Assembly (NCBI RefSeq): GCF_013284055.1
Contig: NZ_CP054143.1
Location: 2,666,001-2,730,000, forward strand
From: Deefgea piscis
GTDB lineage: Bacteria; Pseudomonadota; Gammaproteobacteria; Burkholderiales; Chitinibacteraceae
DNA: 64,000 nucleotides
Direction of reading: 5' to 3'
The position numbers and the translations under genes were made by a program. Under the pieces are notes generated by a model. It made no database searches. It was given only the letters and a program-made list of their open reading frames with translations, and had not been told where the DNA came from. Positions 22,591-31,600 of this stretch are shown here, in pieces; positions within the stretch are counted from its first letter, which is position 1, and each line of letters begins with the position of its first letter.

Positions 22591-24245
22591 TGTTCGACTG
22601 GATAAAAAAAACCTTTGGCTTGCGCAGTATGCCGCCTCCTGCGGCAAAGCGACTTTTTGCTGCCGCCAATACTGGGCGGTTAACCGCCAGTTGGGGCACC
22701 ACACCCACCACCATTAACCAAGATTTACAGCGTGGCCTGCGCCAATTGCGCGCTCGCTCGCGCGATCTCGCACGCAATAACGACTACGCCCGTAATTTTG
22801 TACGGCTCTGTGTGCGAAATATCGTCGGGCCAGAAGGCTTTGGGCTGCAAGTACAAGCCGCCAGACCGGATGGCAAGATTGACACTGTCGATTCAAAAAC
22901 CATTGCCGATGCATTTTGGCTCTGGGCCAAACGTGGCCAGTGTGACGTGACAGGCCAACACAGCTTACTCACGCTGCAGCGTTTAATTATTGAAACGCTG
23001 GTCAAAGATGGTGAGTGCTTAATTCGCCGTGTTAAAGGCAAGGGCGATTTCGGTTATCAGCTGCAAATGCTCGACGTAGGCTTGCTCGATGAAACGCTCA
23101 ACACCGAAGCCGCTAGCGGCAATCGTATCGTGATGGGGGTTGAGCTCGATGAATGGGATAAGCCAGTGGCCTATCACATCAAACAAGCCAACCGCCTTGC
23201 GGGAGAACGCTTGCGAGTTTTAGCTGATGAAATCTGGCACTTGTTCTTACCCCTTGAAATCGGTCAACAACGCGGCGTGCCGTGGATGACCACCGGCATG
23301 ATTCGCATGAATATGCTCGGGGGCTATGAAGAAGCCGCCGTCACGGCGGCGCGAGTCGGCGCGGCCAAAATGGGCTTTTTCACCCAAGACGAAACCAGCT
23401 CAGGCGGTGCCGCGCTCGGTGAGTACGAAGATGCCGCCCAAGCGGTGATTACCGACGCTGAGCCAGGGACGTTCGAGACCTTGCCCGTCGGCATGAAGTT
23501 TGAATCGTTCAATCCCGATTATCCGCATGCGCTGTATGGCGAATTCACTAAAGCGTGTTTACGCGGCATGGCAGCGGGCATGGGCGTTTCATACAACGGG
23601 CTCACTGGTGACTTGGAAAACGTCAATTACAGCTCGATTCGTGCCGGTTTACTCGATGAACGTGATGAATGGATGGCGCTGCAAAGCTGGTTAATCGATG
23701 TGTTTTTGGCGCCCATGTATTCCGAATGGTTGCCATTAGCGATTTTGTCGGGCCAGTTGGCCTTACCGATGAGCAAGTTAGCTAAATTTGACGCCGCTCG
23801 CTGGCAAGGTCGCCGCTGGCAGTGGGTTGACCCTAAGAAAGATATGGAAGCCAGCATTCTGGCTATCGAGAATGGTTTATCAACGTGGAGTGATGTGCTT
23901 ACAAGCCTTGGGATTGATCCTGAAGAATTTAAGCAACGATTCCAGCGGGATATTAATGAATTCGGGCCACTCATTAAGCAAATGAAGGCGTTTTCTGGTG
24001 GAGTACAAGATGCAGTGGGGGGGGGCGACACACTGAAGTCGATGGCTGACACCTATGGGGTGTTGGTTCGTGCTGGGGCGGTAACGCCGCAAACAGGGGA
24101 CGAGGAATTCATGCGTTCAGCGACAGGACTCCCTGCTGCGAGCGCTGAAGTTAAAACGGCTTGGCAAGATGTTGGCGGCGTAAGGCGTCCAGTTACCCTG
24201 GCTGTTGAGACGCCACCGCCACCCCCCGAAAAAACTGAATCTTAA
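22590..24245 (+). CDS. Portal protein, lambda gpB family
   Basis: The 551-residue protein matches the lambda portal family (PF05136): SRDLARNNDYARNFVRLCVR and NIVGPEGFGLQVQ near the N-terminus, VKDGECLIRRV, a HLFLPLEIGQQRGVPWMTTG motif, and ENVNYSSIRAGLLDERDEW before the crown. It forms the dodecameric channel through which terminase pumps DNA. The C-terminus is Pro-rich. Confidence 0.95.
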   Translation: MFDWIKKTFGLRSMPPPAAKRLFAAANTGRLTASWGTTPTTINQDLQRGLRQLRARSRDLARNNDYARNFVRLCVRNIVGPEGFGLQVQAARPDGKIDTVDSKTIADAFWLWAKRGQCDVTGQHSLLTLQRLIIETLVKDGECLIRRVKGKGDFGYQLQMLDVGLLDETLNTEAASGNRIVMGVELDEWDKPVAYHIKQANRLAGERLRVLADEIWHLFLPLEIGQQRGVPWMTTGMIRMNMLGGYEEAAVTAARVGAAKMGFFTQDETSSGGAALGEYEDAAQAVITDAEPGTFETLPVGMKFESFNPDYPHALYGEFTKACLRGMAAGMGVSYNGLTGDLENVNYSSIRAGLLDERDEWMALQSWLIDVFLAPMYSEWLPLAILSGQLALPMSKLAKFDAARWQGRRWQWVDPKKDMEASILAIENGLSTWSDVLTSLGIDPEEFKQRFQRDINEFGPLIKQMKAFSGGVQDAVGGGDTLKSMADTYGVLVRAGAVTPQTGDEEFMRSATGLPAASAEVKTAWQDVGGVRRPVTLAVETPPPPPEKTES

Positions 24246-24248
24246 ACC

Positions 24249-24271
24249 ACGCCCGCTGATGCGGGCGTTTT
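24249..24271 (+). terminator. Hairpin with short T-run between portal and capsid genes
   Basis: ACGCCCGC-TGAT-GCGGGCGT followed by TTT, just after the portal stop. Confidence 0.65.
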
Positions 24272-24288
24272 GACGTCTGGAGGTGCAG

Positions 24289-26178
24289 ATGGCGAATAAA
24301 AAGCCAAACATTGCCCACCGCGCTTTTAGCGTGGTGCGCGATGCGATTGATACCGAGGCTCGCACCGTCGAGCTGGCATTTTCAAGTGAAGAACCATACG
24401 AGCGCTGGTGGGGCGTCGAGATTTTGGACCATAAGCCCGAATCCATTCGCATGGGACGGCTCAATAACGCCGCGCCGCTGCTGATGGATCACAACCTGCG
24501 CGATCAAGTTGGCGTCGTGGAGTCGGTGCGATTAGACAACAGCACTGGCCGCGCCACAGTGCGCTTTGGCCAGTCGCCGCGAGCGACTGAAATCTGGCAA
24601 GACATCGTCGATGGCATCCGCAGCAAGGTGTCAGTCGGCTACCTCATCAACGCTTATCAATTGGAATCCAAATCGGGCGAAATCGAAACCTATCGCGTCA
24701 CCGATTGGGAGCCTTACGAAATTTCCATTGTGTCTGTCCCGGCCGACGACACCGTGGGGGTCGGTCGCAGTGCCGACGAATTCGATCCGCGCCCGCTGGC
24801 TGCAGAACGTGTGATCGAAACGGTGGCAACACCACAACCCGAAGTAAAAACCGACCTTATTAATTCAGTGGAGCAAAAACAAATGGAAGTAATCGTAGAT
24901 CCAAACGCGGTACTGACCGCAGAGCGTAACCGCGTTGCTGAAATCAACGCGATTGCCAAGCAATTTGGCCATGCTGCTAGCGCGACCAAAGCCATTGCTG
25001 AAGGTTTGGGGGTGAATGACTATCGCGCCCTCGTGATGGATGACCTTGCCAAGCAAAAAGGGTCTGGTGTCGTACGCGCCTCAGAAAACGACGTGCAAAC
25101 GGGCTTGAGTGATGCAGAAGCGGCGAGCTTTAGCTTCCGTAAATTGATTTGCAGCCTGTCTGATCCAACCATGGCCAAAGAGGCAGCCTTTGAATTAGAA
25201 GCTTGCCGCGCAGCAGCGCAAACCCGCAGCTCAATTGCCAAAGGCTCGGGGGCGCAGGTAAGCATTCCGCATGAAGTCATTATGCGCCAATTGGTTCGCC
25301 CAGCGATGAAGCGTGATTTGCTCGTCGGCACGCTGACAGCGGGTGGCCATACTGTACAGACTGATTTACAGCACGGCTCTTTTGTTGATTTGCTGGTCAA
25401 TCAAATGGTGCTTGAACAGCTCGGCATTACCCGCATGACGGGCTTGGTCGGCAATGTGGCGATTCCACGGCAAACTGGCGGTGCCGCATGCTATTGGGTG
25501 GCTGAAAATGGCGCACCGACTGAGACGCAAGCCGCGTTTGATCAGGTCGCACTCACACCGAAAACCATCGCTGCATTTACCGAGGTATCACGCTTACTGC
25601 TAAAACAAAGTTCGCTAGACGTTGAAGCTTTTATTCAAATGGACTTGCAACGCAGCATGGCGCTGGGCTTGGATTTTGCAGCAATCAATGGTTCGGCAAC
25701 GGGTAATCAGCCGCGCGGCATCTTGGCTACAGCAGGGATTGGTTCAGTCGCGGGTGGTGCGAACGGTTTGGCGCCAACTTGGGACAATATCGTTGATCTC
25801 GAATCAGCCATTGCCAATCTGAATGCCGGCAACGGCGCGTACTTAACCAACACCAAAGTGCGCGGCCGCTTAAAGAAAACCCAGCAATTCTCGGGTACCA
25901 ACGGCACATCGATTTGGGACGTGATCGCGGGTAATGTCGCAGTATCAAATCAAGTGCCAAGTAACCTGACTAAAGGCACATCGAGCGGCGTGTGCTCGGC
26001 ATTGATTTACGGCAATTGGGCTGACTTGCTGATGGGCCTGTGGGGCGGTTTGGATTTGCTGGTTGATCCATACAGCAACAGCACTACCGGCGCGGTGCGT
26101 GTGACGGCATTCCAATCCGCTGATTTTACCGTGCGCCACCCTGAATCATTCTCTGCCATGGTCGATGCATTGACCTAA
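24289..26178 (+). CDS. Prohead protease fused to HK97-type major capsid protein
   Basis: ATG 24289 is five bases after TGGAGG. Residues ~1-190 are a U35-type prohead protease, with LLMDHNLRDQVG (His68) and IRSKVSVGYLINAYQL (Ser115). After a linker and scaffold-like helix (~195-300), residues ~310-629 form an HK97-fold capsid protein with SIPHEVIMRQLVRPAMKRDL, a GNVAIPRQTGGAACYWVAEN strand region and a C-terminal FTVRHPESFSAMVDALT. The fusion would free the capsid domain by self-processing. Confidence 0.92.
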   Translation: MANKKPNIAHRAFSVVRDAIDTEARTVELAFSSEEPYERWWGVEILDHKPESIRMGRLNNAAPLLMDHNLRDQVGVVESVRLDNSTGRATVRFGQSPRATEIWQDIVDGIRSKVSVGYLINAYQLESKSGEIETYRVTDWEPYEISIVSVPADDTVGVGRSADEFDPRPLAAERVIETVATPQPEVKTDLINSVEQKQMEVIVDPNAVLTAERNRVAEINAIAKQFGHAASATKAIAEGLGVNDYRALVMDDLAKQKGSGVVRASENDVQTGLSDAEAASFSFRKLICSLSDPTMAKEAAFELEACRAAAQTRSSIAKGSGAQVSIPHEVIMRQLVRPAMKRDLLVGTLTAGGHTVQTDLQHGSFVDLLVNQMVLEQLGITRMTGLVGNVAIPRQTGGAACYWVAENGAPTETQAAFDQVALTPKTIAAFTEVSRLLLKQSSLDVEAFIQMDLQRSMALGLDFAAINGSATGNQPRGILATAGIGSVAGGANGLAPTWDNIVDLESAIANLNAGNGAYLTNTKVRGRLKKTQQFSGTNGTSIWDVIAGNVAVSNQVPSNLTKGTSSGVCSALIYGNWADLLMGLWGGLDLLVDPYSNSTTGAVRVTAFQSADFTVRHPESFSAMVDALT

Positions 26179-26190
26179 TTGTTTAACCGA

Positions 26191-26225
26191 AACCCGCCGC
26201 TGTGTCGCAGTCGGCGGGTTTTTTT
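26191..26225 (+). terminator. Intrinsic terminator after the capsid gene, type A copy 2
   Basis: AACCCGCCG / CGGCGGGTT with inner CTG/CAG stem and seven T. It differs from the 22079 element at few positions. Confidence 0.85.
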
Positions 26226-26238
26226 ATGGGGTGTTGCA

Positions 26239-26439
26239 ATGAAACTGATTGAAATTTTAGAGGCATGCCTGATTGGCGGTCAGCATCATGAAGTCGGTGA
26301 GCAAGTCGAGATTTCCGACGATGAAGCTTATGTGCTGTCTAGCTGCAAGCGCGTGCGTTATGTCGATGCAGCTGCACCGATTAACGAAACGACTGTCGAC
26401 GAATCAAATCCCGAAATCAAGGACAAAGGCGAAAAATGA
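26239..26439 (+). CDS. 66-residue acidic head-region phage protein
   Basis: The product begins MKLIEILEACLIGGQHHEVG with EQVEISDDEAYVLSSCKRVR, like the short beta-barrel-like proteins found after capsid genes in lambda-like phages. It has an acidic, Asp/Glu/Lys tail. Function is unknown. It overlaps the next gene by four bases. Confidence 0.7.
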   Translation: MKLIEILEACLIGGQHHEVGEQVEISDDEAYVLSSCKRVRYVDAAAPINETTVDESNPEIKDKGEK

Positions 26440-26708
26440 CCGAAAACCCCGCCGCTTTCTTGGTGGATTTCGGTGTGCCGATGACCTTTGGCGCAGTCGT
26501 GAGCAAGGTGATTTTTGATGAAGTCAACGCCGCTGCGCAGTTTGGTGGTTTCGCTGGCAAAAGCATCAGCATCACGTATGACCCCGCTGATTTTGTCGGC
26601 CTCGATGTGGGCTCACACGTCACGATCAATGCGCAGCTATTTGAGGTCATGAGTCCACCCGAAGGCGATGCGCTACTGCGCGTCAATCTGCAAAAGGTAA
26701 CCCCATGA
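26436..26708 (+). CDS. Head-tail connector, FII-like
   Basis: The 90-residue protein shows a beta-rich pattern (SISITYDPADFVGLDVGSHV, TINAQLFEVMSPPEGDALLR) like lambda gpFII head-tail joining proteins, and sits in the expected position after the capsid and before the tail terminator. Similarity is by pattern and location. Confidence 0.65.
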   Translation: MTENPAAFLVDFGVPMTFGAVVSKVIFDEVNAAAQFGGFAGKSISITYDPADFVGLDVGSHVTINAQLFEVMSPPEGDALLRVNLQKVTP

Positions 26709-27121
26709 CCGCATTGCAACGCATCCGCGACGCGCTCGCGGTTTTAACGCAATCCACGCTGCCTGGTGTACCGGTGGTCACGACTGAAGAAGCCGCTTTT
26801 GCCAATTCAGTCACTCGTGCGGTGGTGATTCAGCCGCTCGATGCTCAGCCGGTCAGTGGTTATCCAATGGGTAATCACGCGGTTGATCAGCCGTTCTCCG
26901 TCACTTTAATCGCGCGCGGTAGTGATCCTATCGCGCTGATCGAGGCGATGGACTCCGCGTTGTTTGCCGTCATCAGCGACAGCCGCCAATTAGGCGACGC
27001 TGTGAAATGGGAATGGCTGGGTGATCGTTGGGAGCATTCGCAAATGTCGGACGCCAACTACGCCATCAAGCGCGTGATTTGGAAAGCCACGTATCTGACC
27101 GAACGCGGTCGCCGTATTTAA
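26705..27121 (+). CDS. Tail terminator, gpU-like
   Basis: The 138-residue protein begins MTALQRIRDALAVLTQSTLP and has PFSVTLIARGSDPIALIEAM and a late YAIKRVIWKATYLTERG, the layout of tail terminators that cap the tail tube. It overlaps the FII-like gene by four bases and precedes the tube protein. Confidence 0.7.
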   Translation: MTALQRIRDALAVLTQSTLPGVPVVTTEEAAFANSVTRAVVIQPLDAQPVSGYPMGNHAVDQPFSVTLIARGSDPIALIEAMDSALFAVISDSRQLGDAVKWEWLGDRWEHSQMSDANYAIKRVIWKATYLTERGRRI

Positions 27122-27143
27122 ATTTTATTCTTAGGAGCTTCAA

Positions 27144-27791
27144 ATGGCTGATATTTATGTACCCGCTGGATCGAAAATCTTTATTCAATCGGCAATCACT
27201 GCCGCACAAAACGTCACGGCATTAACCATTGGTAAACCGTCTGTAGCGACCGCGCAAACCACCGCGCCAGCCAACGGCGACTACATTGCATTCAGCAATA
27301 TGGTTGGCCCAAGCCAGCTCAATGATGGCTTAGTCAAAGCGGCAAATATCAACGGTGCGGCAAAAACGTTTGAGCTTAAAGACCAAGATACTACCGGCTA
27401 TTCGGCGTTGGTCTCGGGCCAGATGCAAATCGTTACGCTGGGTACCGAGCTGACGACCGCCAGCGAGTTCAGCTTTAGTGGTGGTGCGCAGCAGTTTGCC
27501 GAATACAAGGTGCTGTCTGAAACCACCAAACGCAAAATTCCGACCGAAACCGACGGCATCGAAACCCAAGTGAAAGTCTTATGGGACCCGATGGATCCGG
27601 TGCAGATGCGCTTGCGTCAAGCATCCGACACGCGTCAAAAATTGGCGATGAAGATCCAATACCCCAATGGACTCGAAATGCTGTTCTTTGGCTATATCGG
27701 CTTTTCGGGTACGCCCGAAGGCAGTGGCAGTGAAGTCCATACCTCAACGGTGAGTATCACGCAGGCATCAGCACCGCGTTACACCAAGTGA
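27144..27791 (+). CDS. Major tail tube protein
   Basis: The 215-residue protein begins with MADIYVPAGSKIFIQSAITA and has the beta-rich tail-tube pattern (VSGQMQIVTLGTELTTASEF, PNGLEMLFFGYIGFSGTPEG, VHTSTVSITQAS). It follows TAGGAGC. It polymerises around the tape measure. Two hairpin-T-run elements follow it, consistent with limiting read-through to downstream genes. Confidence 0.85.
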   Translation: MADIYVPAGSKIFIQSAITAAQNVTALTIGKPSVATAQTTAPANGDYIAFSNMVGPSQLNDGLVKAANINGAAKTFELKDQDTTGYSALVSGQMQIVTLGTELTTASEFSFSGGAQQFAEYKVLSETTKRKIPTETDGIETQVKVLWDPMDPVQMRLRQASDTRQKLAMKIQYPNGLEMLFFGYIGFSGTPEGSGSEVHTSTVSITQASAPRYTK

Positions 27792-27833
27792 TCATCGATT
27801 GACATCTGCTGCCGCAGTGAGTGTTTAGTTATT

Positions 27834-27908
27834 TTGCTGCGGTCGGCTTTTGCCAGTTTATGGCATGGCTGACGCAGCAATTTTTAAGACTCGCGCGCGG
27901 GTCTTTAT
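27834..27908 (+). terminator. Tandem terminators after the tail tube gene
   Basis: TTGCTGCG (27834..27841) / CGCAGCAA (27873..27880) with inner TGCCA/TGGCA and TTTTT; then AAGACTCG / CGGGTCTT (27886..27905) with a short T-run. Confidence 0.75.
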
Positions 27909-27928
27909 TCAAATTTAAAGGATTTTCA

Positions 27929-28255
27929 ATGTTCAAACTCACACCAAAACCGACATTCAAAGCAAAAGTTGGCCTCACGATGCCCGGTCAAGAAAAGCAA
28001 GTCGAAGTTACGATTGAATTCAAGCATCTGCCGCGCCCGCAAGTGAAAGAATTCTTTGAGACGCTGGAAGGTAAAAAAGACCACGAAGCACTTGGCGAAA
28101 TCATAGTCGATTGGGCTGGTATCGTAGACGATGGAGCAGCAGTGCCGTTTGATAGTGTGGCGCTCGAAACTTTGTGCACCAATTACCCAACCGCAGCAGC
28201 CGATCTATTTGTCGGTTTCCGCAAATCGTTTTTGGAATCGCGCGCAAAAAACTAA
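27929..28255 (+). CDS. Tail assembly chaperone, gpG-like
   Basis: ATG 27929 follows AAAGGAT. The 108-residue protein starts MFKLTPKPTFKAKVGLTMPG with VEVTIEFKHLPRPQVKEFFE, typical of phage tail assembly chaperones. It ends with a slippery A-AAA-AAC immediately before TAA, so a fraction of ribosomes should continue into the -1 frame. These proteins hold the tape measure during tail assembly. Confidence 0.88.
   Translation: MFKLTPKPTFKAKVGLTMPGQEKQVEVTIEFKHLPRPQVKEFFETLEGKKDHEALGEIIVDWAGIVDDGAAVPFDSVALETLCTNYPTAAADLFVGFRKSFLESRAKN
28246..28252 (+). other. Programmed -1 ribosomal frameshift site
   Basis: The heptamer A-AAA-AAC is in the zero frame (codons GCA AAA AAC) and is followed directly by the TAA stop. 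The -1 frame is open from here to 28602 and encodes the gpT-like domain. Confidence 0.85.
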
Positions 28256-28602
28256 AACAGATCGCACAGGCGATTGCTCGGCCTGCGCGATCCACCGCCC
28301 CGACACTGCCACCTGGCTTGCCGCCTGACTTGGCCGCAGAGTATCTAGCCCAAATGCCCGCCGCCACGCCGACTGAAATCGACGTCTACCCCGAAAACTG
28401 GCTGGCATATCAGGTATTTATGGCGATGGGTACCCAGTGGCGTGTGGGTCTGAACGGTAAGACCGGCTTGGATTACAACATCATACCCATGATGGAGCGG
28501 CGCTTTAAAGTCGAGCCAGATCAATCTGATGATCTATTTGAAGCGCTGCAAGTGCTCGAGGTCGAAACCCTAACCATTTGGTCGGAGCAAAACAATGGCT
28601 GA
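28252..28602 (+). CDS. gpT-like extension of the tail chaperone (DUF1799), made by -1 frameshift
   Basis: The frame is -1 relative to the gpG-like gene and has no good start of its own. Joined at A-AAA-AAC it gives a ~224-residue fusion. The C-terminal part, TEIDVYPENWLAYQVFMAMG and LDYNIIPMMERRFKV, is the DUF1799 pattern. In lambda the analogous gpGT bridges tape measure and tube subunits. The stop overlaps the tape-measure start. Confidence 0.85.
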   Translation, partial: LKQIAQAIARPARSTAPTLPPGLPPDLAAEYLAQMPAATPTEIDVYPENWLAYQVFMAMGTQWRVGLNGKTGLDYNIIPMMERRFKVEPDQSDDLFEALQVLEVETLTIWSEQNNG

Positions 28603-31600
28603 CAATAATGTAACCATCAAAATCAACGCCGACGCGGGGGGCGTAGAGCGTGAAGCGCGTAAGGCATCGACTTCGATTAGCGATATGGCGCGCGGTATGG
28701 CCGGTAGCTTCACTGGTTCAGCGGCCGCTGCGGCCAATTTAAATGGCAGTTTAGGCCAAATGGCCAATTCAGCCCGTGGCGCGTTTGATATTAAAAACAT
28801 CGGTCTTTTTACCGCCTCAATGGTTGCTGCCGGTGTAGCTGCCGCTGGTTTAGCAGCTAGTTTTGGCATCGGCAAATTAGTCAGCGTCGAGCGTGAATTT
28901 GGCACGCTCAATGCCCAGCTTGAAACCGCCACCGGTTCGATCGATGCCGCCAAAGCCAAGTTTGCTGAATTAGAGGGCTTGGCTGGCACACTGCCCGAGT
29001 CGCTGCAAGACGTAGTCGGCGGCTTCGTCAAACTCAAAAACTTGGGTTTAGACCCTTCGTCAAAAGCCATTGCCAGCTACGCCAATACCGCCGGTGCACT
29101 GGGTAAATCACTTAATGAAATGATTGAGGCCGTCGCTGATGCGTCAACCGGTGAATTTGAGCGCCTGAAAGAATTCGGTATTAAAGCCAGCAAGCAGGGC
29201 GATCAAGTCAAGCTGACGTTTCAAGGTGTAACCACCACGGTTAAAAATAACGCCCAAGAAATCGAAGGTTATTTACGCAAATTAGGTGACGTTACTTTTG
29301 CGGGTGGCGCCGAAAAGCGCATGAAAAGCCTAGAGGGTGAAGTCTCTAATCTTGGCGATACTTGGGATGGTGTCTTTCGTAAAATCAACGGTGCGGGCGT
29401 CGGCAGTATGCTGGCGACAGGTGTCAATGAAATCACTGAAAGCTTAAAAAGTGCGGGGGTTGAATTAGAAAGCGCGGCTTCTAGCTTTAGTGGATGGGTG
29501 CAAGACAATGCCGATTCGTTGGGCCGTGTTTGGGATCAAACCAAAGGCTTAGTGGGTGATTTGTGGGATGCGGGCAGCGCGATTGCCAGTTGGGCGGCTG
29601 AAATCAATACTGCGCTGGGTGGTGCTGATGTGATGGCATTTACCATTTTTAGTATTCGGCTCGGTATTGCTGGACTGATTGACGGTTTCAATTTAGTTAA
29701 CGCGACGGTTGTCGGTATGGGTGGGGTTTTGGTCGATGCGCTGGTTGCACCGATTAATGCCGCACTGCAAGGCATCGCCAATTTAACCAGTGGTTTTGCC
29801 AAAGTTTTATCCGCCGGCGCATCAGTGGCTAGTGTCACCGGCGCAGATACCATCGCAGCTGGATTTAATAAAGCCAGTGGTGCGGTTGGTAGCTTTAGCG
29901 TCGCCACGCTGGATGTGAAAAAAACCCTCGGTGGCCTTGGCCAAAGTGCGCGTGATTACGCTGATGGTGTGGTGGATTCATTTGGGCGTGGCGATACGGC
30001 AACGCAGCGGTTAATTAATGGCAGCGATCTGGCTACCGAAGCACTTAAAAAAACCGGCAAAGCGGCTGATGATGTCACTCAGCCAATTAAAAAAACCGCC
30101 GATGCATCCGATGCCGCCGCTAAAGCGATGAAACGCGCTGCCGATGCCGCTGAAAACTTCGGTGCCTCACTCAGTAAACGCCTCGCTGAAGACGGCCTTG
30201 ATGAATTCGGCAAACTACGCCTCGAGGCCGAAAAAATCGCCGCGCCGCTTAAAAATGGCGCTGTTTTGTTGGGGGCTTGGAATACGCAGATTGATCGGTT
30301 AATGAGCGCTAAGTTGGCGCGTGAAGAGATTGATCGACTCAGCAAAGCCTTTAGCGATGCGGCCAAAAGCAATGCCGAATTAGTCAATTCGGCACGCGAT
30401 GAGGCCGAGCAATTTGGTTTGAGTAAAGTACAGATTGCTGAATTGACGCTGGCCAAAAAAGAATTACTCCTCGTTGAAATGCAGCGCGAAGCCAATATGG
30501 GCGCGGGTATCAACAGCATGGACAACGAGCAGCAATTGCTCAAAGACCAAATTAAGGCAATGAAAGAAGCGCTTGGCTTTCAAAAGCAATTTGAAGGCAA
30601 AGAGATCACTGCCGAATGGATTAAAAACCAAGCTGACGCCGCGCAAAAAACCCGTGACGAATGGCAAAAAACCAGTGATAGCATCAGCTCATCGATCACC
30701 GATGCACTGATGCGCGGCTTTGAAGATGGCAAAGACTTTGCCAAAAACTTCAAAGACACGCTGGTGAATATGTTCAAGACTTTGATCTTGCAGCCCACGG
30801 TTAAAATGGGGATTCAGGGTGGGCTTAGTGCGGTAGGTTTAGGTAGTTTGGCAGGCACGGCCAATGCCAGTGCTGGCGGCGTTAATTTGGGTGGCATGGA
30901 TTTAAGCAGTCTCGTCACTAAAGGCATCGGCGGTATCGCGTCTTTAGTTGGCGCTTCGGCATCTGGCATCGGCGGTATTGCTGCCGGTGCTTCGGTTGCT
31001 GGGCAAGGGGCGACACTCGCCGCCTCATCAATGGGCAGCTTGGCTTCATCACTCGGTAGCGTGGCCTCAACACTGGGCACGGTAATGCCTTACGTCGGTG
31101 TGGCCATCGCGGCGTATACCATGTTTAAAAAATTTGAGGGGGGCGAAACCCGCAGCGGTACTGATTTGGCGGTGGATGCAGCAGGCAGTGTGCGTAAAAT
31201 CCAAGGCCCATCGGGCGGCGATTTCACCCAAGGCGGCGCAGCCAATCAGTTGTCGGCAATGGTCAGTAACGTAAACGGCATTTTGGCAGCCACCGGTTCG
31301 CAGCTCAAAGTCGCTAGTGGCTATGGCGCGCTCGAAACCAGTAAAAATGGCAAGGGCTTTGCGTATGCCGGCGGGGTGTTATCGAATGGCGTTGGTTTTG
31401 GGAATGTTGGCGACAACGAGACGCTGCGCCAAGTTGGACGCGGTAGTAAAACCGCAGAACAAGCCGCCGCTGAATACACCACACGGATTAATGATGCAAT
31501 GGTGTCGGCTATCGCCGCCTCTGATGCACCTGGCGCGGTTAAAAAAATCATTGCTAACGGCGGCGCATCCGATGCCGTGATTGCCGCGATCGGTGAGCAA

